Assembly (NCBI GenBank): GCA_963832965.1
Contig: CAWHVW010000007.1
Location: forward strand, 1 to 64,000
Direction of reading: 5' to 3'
DNA from: CAWACP01 sp963832965
Lineage (GTDB): Bacteria; Acidobacteriota; Terriglobia; Bryobacterales; Bryobacteraceae
DNA length: 64,000 nt
A model generated the notes under the pieces. It ran no database searches. It was not told the origin of the DNA and saw nothing but the letters and a program-made list of their open reading frames with translations. A program made the position numbers and the translations under genes. Shown piece after piece: positions 17,360 through 25,717 of this stretch; positions within the stretch are counted from its first letter, which is position 1, and every line of letters begins with the position of its first letter.

Positions 17360-18408
17360 ACCTGCAGCGTTTGCTCGGCCGTGCGTCGCCAGGTGAACTC
17401 CCGCGCGCGCGCCAGCCCTTCAGCGATCATTCGCTCGCGCACCGCGGACGACTCCACTGCCTGCGCCACCTGCGCGGCAATAGCGCACGGATCGCGCGGA
17501 TCGGCATACAGAGCGGCAACCCCGCCCACCTCCGGCAACGACGAAGTATTGGAGGTCACCACCGGCAACCCATGCGCCATGGCTTCGAGCACGGGAAACC
17601 CGAAGCCCTCTTCGAGCGACGGAAAGAGCAGCGCGCTGGCCGATTGATAAAACGTCCGCAGCCGGTCCCCCGGAACATAACCACTCCGATGCACGCGCGT
17701 CTCCAGTTTCTGTTCGGCAATGGAAGCGTGGATCGCTTCGTGCCCATACCCGTCGCCGCCCACCAGCAACAAGTGATAGCGCTCCGGCAACATCTTCAAC
17801 GCCCGCAGCGCGTTCACCACATTCTTGCGCGTCTCCAGCATTCCCACGCTCAGCAGCATCTCGTTGCCTGCTCCCACCAGCCGCTCCCTCTTCAGCAGGC
17901 TCTCCTCCGGCGACAACGTCTGCGCCGGCAGATCCACGCCGTAGGGCGTCACGCGAATGCGCGCCGGCTCCACGCCGCACTCGCGCTGCAACAAGCCCGC
18001 CGTAAACTGTGAACCCGTGATGATGCGCTCCGCGCGCCCCGCGGCCTCGCGCAGCACCGTCGAGAACTTCCGCGCGTACTCGGGCGTAGAATAGTCGTGT
18101 CCGGCGATCGGGAAAATGTCGTGGATGGTGACCACTTCGCGGCGAAAGCGAAATGAAGGCGCGCGTTGCGCCAGGCTGTGAAACAGATCGGTCCGCCAGG
18201 GCCGCCAGAACGTAAGCATGCGGGCAGACGTGCCTGTGGGCCGCAGAAACTCGCGGCGTTTCCGCAGCCTTGACATCCGGTAGCAGATCACGAAATGGTG
18301 GAATGTGTCGAGTTCCGCGAGGGACTCGATCAGCCGGCGCGAGTAGGTGGCGCTTCCGGTGGGATACGCGCCGAAAATATAGCTCGCGTCGAGTCCGATG
18401 CTGGCCAT
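17317..18408 (-). CDS. Family 4 glycosyltransferase
   Basis: 363-residue GT-B fold retaining transferase. Features: N-terminal IGLDASYIFGAYPTGSATYSR, VVTIHDIFPI, the donor-domain start LLSVGMLETRKNVVNALRAL, LLLVGGDGYG, and the signature ALLFPSLEEGFGFPVLEAMAHGLPVVTSNTSSLPEV with the E-x7-E pattern. It resembles mannosyltransferases of O-antigen or exopolysaccharide loci. Only 10 bases separate its start from the divergent glycosyltransferase. The nucleotide-sugar cannot be deduced. Confidence 0.92.
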   Translation of the reverse strand: MASIGLDASYIFGAYPTGSATYSRRLIESLAELDTFHHFVICYRMSRLRKRREFLRPTGTSARMLTFWRPWRTDLFHSLAQRAPSFRFRREVVTIHDIFPIAGHDYSTPEYARKFSTVLREAAGRAERIITGSQFTAGLLQRECGVEPARIRVTPYGVDLPAQTLSPEESLLKRERLVGAGNEMLLSVGMLETRKNVVNALRALKMLPERYHLLLVGGDGYGHEAIHASIAEQKLETRVHRSGYVPGDRLRTFYQSASALLFPSLEEGFGFPVLEAMAHGLPVVTSNTSSLPEVGGVAALYADPRDPCAIAAQVAQAVESSAVRERMIAEGLARAREFTWRRTAEQTLQVYDELLCAGASTSR

Positions 18409-18418
18409 TACTTAATAG

Positions 18419-19423
18419 ATGATACTGACTACGCTGCACGTGGACCTTGGCCGGCAATGGCGCGGTGGACAGAACCAGGCGTTGCTGCTGGCAGCCGAGC
18501 TCCGCCGCATGGGCCACGTCGCCGAACTGGTGGCCATCGCTGGCGGACCTCTCGCGCAGCGCGCGCGCGCGCAGGGCGTCCCGGTGCACGAGGTCTCCGG
18601 GCGTCTGGACGCCGCGCTTCGACTACGGAAGTTTCGCGGAGTCGACGTGGTTCACTGTCATGAAGCCCATGCGCTGACGGCGGCCTGGCTCGCGGGCCTA
18701 AGGCCCGTAGTGTCGCGCCGCGTGGCCTATCCCATCGGACGCCTTCGCTACCGCCGCGCAAAATGCATCATCGCCGTGTCGCAATTCGTGAAGCAGAGCG
18801 TCCTGGCGCGCGGGTTCCCGGACAAACAAATAGAGGTGATCTATGACGGTGTCGAGATTCCCGACGCCCCGGCCATCGGCGGCGGTGGCCTGCAGCTCGG
18901 GTGCGTCGGATATTTGCTGCCGGAGAAAAACCAGGAGTTGCTGATTCGCGCTATGCCCACCGTGCTCGCACGATATTCGGACTCCCGCCTGGTCCTCGCC
19001 GGCGACGGACCATCCCGCCGCAATCTGGAAAAGCTGGCCCTCGATCTTGGCGTCACGGCCGCGGTACAGTTCGCGGGTCTGGTGGACGACGTCGGGGCAG
19101 TGTATCAATCCCTGGACATTTTCCTGTTCCCCTCGCTGGCGGAACCGCTGGGCAGCTCGCTGCTCTCAGCGATGTCGTATGCATTGCCCTGCGTAGCCCT
19201 CGCGCGAGGGGCCGTCCCTGAGGTGATCGCGAACGGCAAAACCGGGTTGCTGGTGGACGCACCCGATCCCGCGGCCTTCGCGGATGCGGTCCTGCGCCTG
19301 CTCGACGACGCCTCGCTCGCCGCCCGCCTCGGCGCCGCCGCCCGCCAGACCGTCCAGGACCGCTTCAGCGTAACCCGCGTGGCCCATGAAACAGCGGACC
19401 TCTATCGCCGCATCCAGGCGTAG
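18419..19423 (+). CDS. Family 4 glycosyltransferase
   Basis: 334-residue GT-B transferase beginning MILTTLHVDLGRQWRGGQNQ, a glycine-rich N-terminal loop typical of lipopolysaccharide-type GT4 enzymes. VHCHEAHALTAA, IIAVSQFVKQSV and VIYDGVEIP precede the donor domain (LGCVGYLLPEKNQELLIRAM, LVLAGDGPSRRNLE) and the signature FLFPSLAEPLGSSLLSAMSYALPCVA. It is the third GT4 in this block. The close spacing to the divergent neighbour means promoters must overlap coding sequence or the genes rely on weak read-through. Confidence 0.92.
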   Translation: MILTTLHVDLGRQWRGGQNQALLLAAELRRMGHVAELVAIAGGPLAQRARAQGVPVHEVSGRLDAALRLRKFRGVDVVHCHEAHALTAAWLAGLRPVVSRRVAYPIGRLRYRRAKCIIAVSQFVKQSVLARGFPDKQIEVIYDGVEIPDAPAIGGGGLQLGCVGYLLPEKNQELLIRAMPTVLARYSDSRLVLAGDGPSRRNLEKLALDLGVTAAVQFAGLVDDVGAVYQSLDIFLFPSLAEPLGSSLLSAMSYALPCVALARGAVPEVIANGKTGLLVDAPDPAAFADAVLRLLDDASLAARLGAAARQTVQDRFSVTRVAHETADLYRRIQA

Positions 19424-19445
19424 ACTGCTACGATCACAGTAACCC

Positions 19446-20246
19446 ATGCTGGCAGCCGCCTTGGCATTTGTGGCCGGTCTTCTCATCGGCAGCTTCCTCA
19501 ACGTGTGCATTTACCGCCTGCCGCGCGACCTCTCCGTCGTGCGCCCCAGCCGCTCGTTCTGTCCGGCCTGCGAGAAGACCATCGCCTGGTACGACAACAT
19601 CCCGCTCTTCAGCTACGTCCTGCTGGGAGCGCGCTGCCGCCAGTGCCGCGAACGCATCTCCATGCGGTATCCGATAGTGGAACTGGCCACCGGCGTGTGG
19701 TTCGTCGCGTCCGTGGAAGTGCTCGGGGTCACCGGTGCGGCGTTCCGCCTGTGCGTGCTCGGGGCCATCCTCATCGCTCTCGTAGTCAGCGATTTCGAAA
19801 CTCAGATTCTGCCCGACGAGTTCACCATCGGGGGCGCCATCGTCGGGCTGGTGTTCTCGTTGTTCGTTCCCATGCACCCGGGCGTCGCGCAGTTCCTCCT
19901 GTACGGGCACGGCCAACAAGCCATTTCGTTCGGTGAGGCCGTGCTGGGAGCGGGGTTTTTCAGCCTGATGTTGTGGCTGCTGCGCTGGGCCTACGAAAAG
20001 GTCCGTCATCGCGAAGGGTTGGGTCTTGGCGACGTGAAGATGGTGGCCATGATCGGCGCATTTCTCGGCATGCAGGGCGTGCTGCTCACCATCATGGTAG
20101 GGTCCATTGTGGGCAGCATCGTCGGCCTCGGGTTTGTCCTCATCGCGCGCAAGAGCGCGGCCACATGGGAGCTTCCCTTCGGCAGCTTTCTGGGCGTGGC
20201 CGGTCTGGCCGTTGCCATGACGCTGGCGCTTCGTCCGGGGCTCTGA
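19446..20246 (+). CDS. pilD: Prepilin peptidase / N-methyltransferase (type IV leader peptidase)
   Basis: 266-residue polytopic membrane aspartyl protease that cleaves and methylates type IV pilin and type II secretion pseudopilin leaders. The N-terminal methylase-type domain carries zinc-binding CPAC (Cys39/Cys42) and CRQC (Cys64/Cys67). The catalytic aspartates are Asp116 (SDFETQILPDE) and Asp196 (GLGLGDVKM). About eight hydrophobic helices follow in standard order. It lies 22 bases after the GT4 gene and 3 bases before a DNA methyltransferase. A Flp-type pilin is encoded ~19.6 kb away, but those usually use a separate peptidase (TadV type). Confidence 0.95.
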   Translation: MLAAALAFVAGLLIGSFLNVCIYRLPRDLSVVRPSRSFCPACEKTIAWYDNIPLFSYVLLGARCRQCRERISMRYPIVELATGVWFVASVEVLGVTGAAFRLCVLGAILIALVVSDFETQILPDEFTIGGAIVGLVFSLFVPMHPGVAQFLLYGHGQQAISFGEAVLGAGFFSLMLWLLRWAYEKVRHREGLGLGDVKMVAMIGAFLGMQGVLLTIMVGSIVGSIVGLGFVLIARKSAATWELPFGSFLGVAGLAVAMTLALRPGL

Positions 20247-20249
20247 CCC

Positions 20250-21020
20250 GTGGCCACGCCGGACTGCCTCACCCGCTCCGACAATCTGCCGTTCATGCGT
20301 ACGTTGCCGGACGCGTGCATCGACCTCATCTACGCCGACCCGCCGTTTTTCACCCGCCGCCAACACACCGCCTTTAGCGACGTGTGGCCCGGCGGGATGT
20401 CCGCTTACATCGATTGGCTGGACGCGCGCCTCCGCGAAATGCACCGGCTTCTGAAGCCAACGGGTAGCCTGGTAGTGCACTGCGACTGGCACGCCAGTCA
20501 CTACATCAAGGTCGCGTTGGACGGCATCTTCGGCTACCAGCGGTTCGTCAATGAAATCGTTTGGTGCTACAAGTCCGGCGGGGCCAGCCCGAGGCGCCGC
20601 TTCAGCCGCAAGCACGACGTGTTGCTATGGTACGCGAAAGGACGGGATTACTATTTCGCGGCCCCGCGCGAGAAATCCTACAACCGCGGCCGCAAGCCGT
20701 ACCGCTTTGCCGGAGTCCCCGAATTCGAGGACGAAAACGGCTGGTATACGGTGGTGGGTATGAAGGACTGGTGGGAGATCGATATGGTGGGCCGCACTTC
20801 GCGTGAACGCACCGGGTATTCAACGCAGAAACCTCTCCGTCTGCTGGAGCGCGTCGTGGAGGTTTGCTGCCCGGCCGGCGGCACGGTGGCCGATTTTTTC
20901 TGCGGAAGCGGCACCACCGTGGTCGCCGCGAAGCGTCTGGGACGGCCCTGGATCGCCTGTGACGAGTCCGCCGAAGCGGTGCGCCTCACGCGGGAGCGTC
21001 TGGATCGCGAAACATCATGA
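20250..21020 (+). CDS. Solitary DNA methyltransferase (beta-class, DPPF)
   Basis: 256-residue amino-methyltransferase with motif IV ADPPF (Asp30-Phe33) near the N-terminus and the S-adenosylmethionine motif I FFCGSGTT near the C-terminus. That motif order marks the beta class (N6-adenine or N4-cytosine). The middle region with RRFSRKHDVLLWYAKGRDYYF and YSTQKPLRLLERVV is family-typical. The start is GTG, 3 bases after pilD. No restriction endonuclease is adjacent, so it is an orphan, possibly regulatory or a relic. It overlaps the next gene by ATGA. Target sequence unknown. Confidence 0.92.
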   Translation: MATPDCLTRSDNLPFMRTLPDACIDLIYADPPFFTRRQHTAFSDVWPGGMSAYIDWLDARLREMHRLLKPTGSLVVHCDWHASHYIKVALDGIFGYQRFVNEIVWCYKSGGASPRRRFSRKHDVLLWYAKGRDYYFAAPREKSYNRGRKPYRFAGVPEFEDENGWYTVVGMKDWWEIDMVGRTSRERTGYSTQKPLRLLERVVEVCCPAGGTVADFFCGSGTTVVAAKRLGRPWIACDESAEAVRLTRERLDRETS

Positions 21021-22237
21021 AGCGGGCGCTCACCTCTATCCTCTTAATTGTCGCGGTAGCGCTGTGTCTGCGTCTCGCATATGGATGGGATTATCAGCAG
21101 CACCATGATCACCATGCCATGGGCATCATTCCGTTCCTCTTCGAACCCGGCAACATCGCCGCGTCGGTGGCCCGCGGAAAGGGATTCAGCTCTCCGTTTC
21201 GCGTGGAGACCGGGCCCACGGCCTGGCTGGCCCCCGTTTATCCGCTGCTGCTGGCTGGAATTTTTCGCGTGTTTGGGATCTACACGTTTCAATCATTCGT
21301 CGCCGCAGCTGTTTTGAACATTCTCTTCTCCGCGTTAACATGCGTGCCCGTTTACTATGCGGGACGGCGAATCGGCGGCACGCGAGTTGCCGCGGGCGCG
21401 GCGTGGCTCTGGGCCGTTTTCCCCAACGCCATCAAGCTGCCCGTGGAATCCATGTGGGACGCGTCGCTTGCGGCCTTGCTCGCGGCCTCCATCGTGTGGG
21501 CCACCTTGGCCCTGGCGGATTCCCGCCGACGGAGCTGGCCGGACTGGGGCGCTTACGGCCTGCTGTGGGGTTTCGCGCTGATGACCAGCCCCACGCTGCT
21601 CTCGCTGTTGCCGTTTCTGCTGGGCTGGGTCGCGTACCGAACCCGGTGCTATGCCCACGCCGCGCTCGCAGCCGGCATGGTGGTCCTGTGCTGCATGCCG
21701 TGGACAGTCCGCAATTTCGCGGTGTTTCACAGCTTCGTCCCGCTGCGCTCGGTAGTGGGGCTGACGCTGTGGCTGGGAAATCATGACCAGTCCACGGGTG
21801 AGTGGGTCGGCCGCCTGCACCCCATCACCAACACCGAAGAGCGCGCAAAGTACATCGAGCTGGGCGAAATCGCCTACATGCAGGACAAGGAGCAGCAGGC
21901 CATCCGGTTCATGGTGGAACATCCAGCAGATGAGCTGCGCGCCTGCTGGTTTCGATTCGTGGTCATCTGGACGGGAGGCTCCGCGCACCCGCTGGCCAAC
22001 TTTGGAGGCGTGCTGCTGTTCAACGTGTTGGTCTCCATCGGAGCCCTGGCCGGAGTCGTGGTGTTGTTCCGCGCGCGCAGCCCGTACGCCTTTCCGTTGG
22101 CGATTTTCCCGCTCGTGTTCCCCTGCGCGTATTACCTGACGCTGGCCTCAGCCCGCTATCGCCATCCCATGGACCCAATCCTGTTGCTGCTAACCGCCAT
22201 CGCCCTGGGGACCTGGGCCGCCGAACCGCGACGGTAA
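21017..22237 (+). CDS. Polytopic membrane glycosyltransferase (PMT/ArnT, GT39/GT83-like)
   Basis: 406 residues with an N-terminal membrane helix and about ten further hydrophobic segments, arranged as in polyprenyl-phosphate-sugar dependent transferases. The first periplasmic loop carries the HHDHHAMG...GNIAASVARGKGFSSPF pattern (acidic D/E and PLYP-like APVYPLLLAG) seen in PMT_2/ArnT proteins. These move a sugar from a lipid carrier onto lipid or protein on the outer face of the inner membrane. It overlaps the methyltransferase by ATGA. The last codons (EPRR, stop) are formed by a dispersed repeat at 22221-22245. Confidence 0.85.
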   Translation: MKRALTSILLIVAVALCLRLAYGWDYQQHHDHHAMGIIPFLFEPGNIAASVARGKGFSSPFRVETGPTAWLAPVYPLLLAGIFRVFGIYTFQSFVAAAVLNILFSALTCVPVYYAGRRIGGTRVAAGAAWLWAVFPNAIKLPVESMWDASLAALLAASIVWATLALADSRRRSWPDWGAYGLLWGFALMTSPTLLSLLPFLLGWVAYRTRCYAHAALAAGMVVLCCMPWTVRNFAVFHSFVPLRSVVGLTLWLGNHDQSTGEWVGRLHPITNTEERAKYIELGEIAYMQDKEQQAIRFMVEHPADELRACWFRFVVIWTGGSAHPLANFGGVLLFNVLVSIGALAGVVVLFRARSPYAFPLAIFPLVFPCAYYLTLASARYRHPMDPILLLLTAIALGTWAAEPRR

Positions 22238-22245
22238 CGGAGCGG
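22221..22245 (+). repeat. Dispersed repeat copy (CCGAACCGCGACGG family)
   Basis: Copy of a 25-base repeat starting CCGAACCGCGACGGTAACGG and ending AGCGG. It supplies the last four codons and the stop of the membrane glycosyltransferase. Other copies are at 37791-37815, 45540-45564 and 46844-46868. Confidence 0.75.
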
Positions 22246-22251
22246 CCACTT

Positions 22252-24495
22252 TCAAACCTCAGCCGGCTCCTCGCCGCTATGCTGCGTCAACTCAGCATGC
22301 AATTCGTCCATAACCCGGTCCGCCGCCACCGGGTCCTGCAAATCGCGCGCCAGACGCTGCAGGGCCACGCCAATCACATCCCGATGATGCAGTTTCGCTC
22401 CAAACTGCCGATCCGCCAGATTGAGCCAGAGCTGGTGCACCAGCTCGAGGTCCTCCGGCCACAAACGCGGCGGATGCGGACCCAGATTAAAGAAGGTCGA
22501 CTTCTGCCGCCCCAGCACAACCTCCAGCGATAGCGACGGCCGCGGCGGAGGCAGACTCTCCCATGCTTCGCCGACAATCTTGCCGAGAATGGCCGCATCG
22601 TACCTCGGCGAGAGCCCCGCCACGATGCGCGCGGAGCGCAGTTTCTGGGCCGTTTGCACCACCGCCAGCCACGCATCGGCTCCGGGAACCGCCAGAAGCT
22701 CCACGTGTTTGCCGGCCTTCTCCGCGACGGTGACCACGTGGCTGAACAGAAATCGCTCATCGGTCCCGAACACCTGATCGGCGCCCAGACTGACCGCCTG
22801 AGAGCCGCGCGGGCTCACGTGCACGGTCACCACCACGATGTCGATCTTGCGCGTATCGGTCTTGGCGAGGGTCGCCTCCAGGTGCTCCAGGTGACCGGGG
22901 TTCCGCACCGCCACAACCACGTTGCCGGGCCGGACATCTACCGTCTCCGCGGCCACTTCATCGCTGTCGTCCAGCCGGAACTCCTCAAGCTCCGCCATGT
23001 GGGCGCCGGCTTTGCGCTTGTTGATCCGCTCCGACACCATGAAGGTGATAAAGAACGCCACCGTGAAAGACATGCCGGAGATAGTGGCCACTTTCTTGGT
23101 GAAGATGTTGATCAGGGCCAGGGCCAGCAGCGCAAGGGTAATCAGCGCCAGGCCGACGGGATACTCTATGCGGCCGATGCGAAAGTTGAGCGGAACCCGC
23201 CAATCACGCGCGCCCGGCTGCTTGAAGCGCAGCACCAGCACCGCGAGCCCTTTCATGGCGAAGCTCCACACCACGCCGAACGCGTACGCCTCGCCGAGCA
23301 TGTACACATCGCCGCGGCTGATCACAATAGTGATGAGCTGCAGGATGACAATCAGGTCGATCAGACGGCTGGTGGTTCCGTATTTCTTGTGCGGCTTGCG
23401 GAACCACGCCGTGAGGACGCCATCCTCCGCCACGCGGTTCAGGACACCGTTGGAGCCGATGATCGCCGTGTTCACGGCGCCCGCCAGAATCAGCGCGCCC
23501 ACCAGCACGACAAAGGCGTGAAAGAGCAGCCGGATCCATTCCGGACCTATCAGGAACATGGACAGGCCGCCGATCAGGTTGTCCAGGTACTTGCCGCGCT
23601 CCGAATCCGGAATAAGCATCACCGCGAAGAAGGAGACCAGCGACGTGAAGACCATGCGAGTAGATGAAAATCACGAAGCCTGCGCGTTCCAGGTTCTTCA
23701 GCTTTGGCGAAGCGATCTCGCGATTCACCTGCGCCAGGCTCTCCTCGCCGCTCATGGCCAGCAGCGAGTGGCCCAGGCCGATCATGATGGCGATTACGGT
23801 GAACTGCGGCAAGGCCGAATGCCTGCAGCCAGCCCAGCGCATCGGAACCGAATTGAATGGTCGCCCGCGACGGTAGCGGCACTGGCTGGTACCCGTGGGT
23901 GAAGATTGTCGCGAGGCACCAGGCGATTAAAATGACCACCATAACCGTGGTGATCTGCATGATGCGCAGAGCCTTCTGGCTGGATTCGCGAATACCGATG
24001 ATATTCTTGCGCCAGAAATAGATGGTCACGATCGCGGCGAAAATAGCCGCGAACGTTTCCGGTTTCATCGCCAGGGCGGGGCGGTGAAAGTACACCGCCG
24101 GTGTCGTTAAGTAATCCTGCGGCGTACAAGCCCGCGCTGACTCCGCTGATAGGCCCTGTGAGCACGTAATCGAACATCAGGGCGGAGACGGAAAACTTCG
24201 CCAGCGTTCCGCCCATGGCTTCGTGCACCACGCGGTAAACCCCGCCGCGCACGAACATGCTGCAGCTTTCGATGTACACCGCGCGCACCGCGTACGAAAA
24301 GAGCATGATGGAGAGGATGAACCAGGGCGCCGATTTTCCGATCGCCGTCTCGGCGATGCCGCCCACGTAATAAGCGGAAGAAGCGAGGTCACTGAGGACA
24401 ATCGCCGCCGCCCTCCAGAAGGAAATGAAGGACAGCATGACGGTAGTGGCCACCACGACTTTCGTGGCGCCACTGGCGTTACGCAACGATGACAC
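22252..24495 (-). pseudogene. KimA/YdaO-like APC-superfamily transporter, three +1 frameshifts
   Basis: The conceptual protein (~746 residues after removing three bases) is an APC-superfamily permease: GATKVVVATTVMLSFISFWR, IESCSMFVRGGVYRVVHEAMG, PISGVSAGLYAA, SGEESLAQVNREIASPK, then more helices and a ~300-residue cytosolic C-terminal domain. A c-di-AMP riboswitch upstream points to the YdaO/KimA group of potassium importers. The sequence shown has single extra bases near 24120 (between YAA and QDYLTTPAVYFHRP), 23820 (QAFG/LPQFTV) and 23653 (FIYS/MVFTS); the middle is out of frame and meets a stop. The start is GTG 24495 with a GGGAG site upstream. Sequencing error or true inactivation cannot be separated here. 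Confidence 0.85.
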
Positions 24496-24531
24496 TAAGT
24501 AAGCTCCCGATGTCCGGCTTCGCGGCCGCGA

Positions 24532-24652
24532 CACTCTCAAATTCGCCGGCGAGGTTAGCTGACGGGCTCGGGCTTGAAAGTACCCGGCTTCCCGGTTGCG
24601 GAAAGCTGCGCCCCTTTGAATGGTTCCCCCGCTCCACTACGGATTAGGCCAT
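24532..24652 (-). promoter_or_regulatory. c-di-AMP (ydaO-yuaA) riboswitch
   Basis: The leader of the permease, read on the minus strand, contains the hallmark ydaO elements in order: GAGCGGGGGAACCA (ending near 24621), GGGGCGCAGC, a hairpin around CCGGGAAGCCGG, AAGCCCGAGCCCG, and the nearly invariant GTCAGCTAACCTCG (24563-24550) followed by GCCGGCG and GAGAG. These match the known class that binds cyclic di-AMP and usually turns off potassium or amino-acid uptake genes when the ligand is high. The aptamer ends ~37 bases before the GTG start. Boundaries are approximate. Confidence 0.88.
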
Positions 24653-24692
24653 GAGGATTCTATAAGAAAATTGTAGCGAACTGTCTATACAA

Positions 24693-24742
24693 GCGGCGAC
24701 AGCCGCGTTAGCGATGGACACGCGGCGACAGCCGCGTTAGCG
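24693..24742. repeat. Two tandem hairpin repeats
   Basis: The 21-base unit GCGGCGACAGCCGCGTTAGCG occurs at 24693-24713 and again at 24722-24742, with 8 bases between. Each unit contains the small hairpin GCGGC-GACA-GCCGC. They lie between the riboswitch-controlled permease and the divergent fpg gene and could affect either promoter region. Confidence 0.8.
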
Positions 24743-24774
24743 CGCATCCATGCCCACAGGTACGCTTATAGAAT

Positions 24775-25674
24775 ATGCCGGAACTGCCGGACATCGCCGC
24801 CTATCTCAGTGCGCTGGAGCCGCGCGTGATCGGCCAGCCCTTGCGGCGCGTGCGCCTGCCCAGCCCGTTCCTGCTACGAACCACGCAACCCGCGCTGGCG
24901 GATGCTGAAGGCCGCGCCGTCGTCGAGCTTCGGCGCATCGGCAAACGGATTGGAATCGGCATGGAGGGCGGCGTGTGGCTGGTGCTGCATCTGATGATCG
25001 CTGGCCGGCTGCACTGGAGGCCGCCGGGCGCCAAGATCGGGGGCCGGCAGTTCCTCGCCGCGTTCGATTTTCCCGAGGGCTCGCTCACCCTCACCGAAGC
25101 CGGCGCGAAACGCCGCGCGTCGCTGCACGTCGTCAGTGGCGAAGAAAGCCTGCGCTCGATGGACCCCGGCGGCATCGATGTCTTCGCGGCCGATCTCGCG
25201 TCCTTCCTGGAGGCGCTCACCGCGGAGAATCACACGCTGAAGCGAGCCCTCACTGATCCGCGCCTGCTAAGCGGCATCGGTAACTCATATTCGGATGAGA
25301 TTCTGCACGCCGCGCGGCTTTCACCGCTGGCCCAAACCGCGAAGCTGCAGGCGGACGAATGGGAGCGGCTCTTCGCCGCGGCCCGAGGCACTCTGGCGGA
25401 ATGGATGGAGCGCCTGGTATCCGAAGCGCGGCGCGGCTTCCCCGAGAAAGTCACTGCATTCCGCGAAGGCATGGCCGTGCACGGGCGCTACGGCAAGCCC
25501 TGTCCACGCTGCGGCGAAAGGGTTCTGCGGATTCGCTACGCCGACAATGAAACGAATTACTGCGCGCGCTGCCAGACCGGCGGACGAGTGCTCGCCGACC
25601 GCGGCCTGTCCCGCCTGCTGGGAGGGGACTGGCCGCGCACCATGGACGAACTGGAGGCGCTCGCGCGCCAGTGA
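24775..25674 (+). CDS. Fpg/Nei family DNA glycosylase
   Basis: 299-residue bifunctional DNA glycosylase/AP lyase for oxidised bases. The N-terminus MPELPDI supplies the catalytic Pro2 and Glu3. A conserved Lys lies in RRIGKRIGIGM and the helix-two-turn-helix has LSGIGNSYSDEIL. The C-terminal zinc finger is CPRCG...YCARCQTGG. Sequence features fit formamidopyrimidine-DNA glycosylase or endonuclease VIII; the middle RFG/LMR details do not clearly decide between them. It is divergent from the permease and convergent with the MATE pump, with a short repeat in the junction. Confidence 0.93.
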   Translation: MPELPDIAAYLSALEPRVIGQPLRRVRLPSPFLLRTTQPALADAEGRAVVELRRIGKRIGIGMEGGVWLVLHLMIAGRLHWRPPGAKIGGRQFLAAFDFPEGSLTLTEAGAKRRASLHVVSGEESLRSMDPGGIDVFAADLASFLEALTAENHTLKRALTDPRLLSGIGNSYSDEILHAARLSPLAQTAKLQADEWERLFAAARGTLAEWMERLVSEARRGFPEKVTAFREGMAVHGRYGKPCPRCGERVLRIRYADNETNYCARCQTGGRVLADRGLSRLLGGDWPRTMDELEALARQ

Positions 25675-25675
25675 A

Positions 25676-25708
25676 TTCTGCGTGATCGGCGTTCATCGGC
25701 GGCCAATA
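25676..25708. repeat. Short repeat at a convergent gene junction (copy A)
   Basis: Sequence TTCTGCGTGATCGGCGTTCA continuing TCGGCGGCCAATA lies between fpg and the MATE gene. It shares the 15-mer GCGTTCATCGGCGGC with the copy at 40958-40994. A diverged relative lies at 28410-28435. Confidence 0.65.
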
Positions 25709-25717
25709 ATCAGGCGC

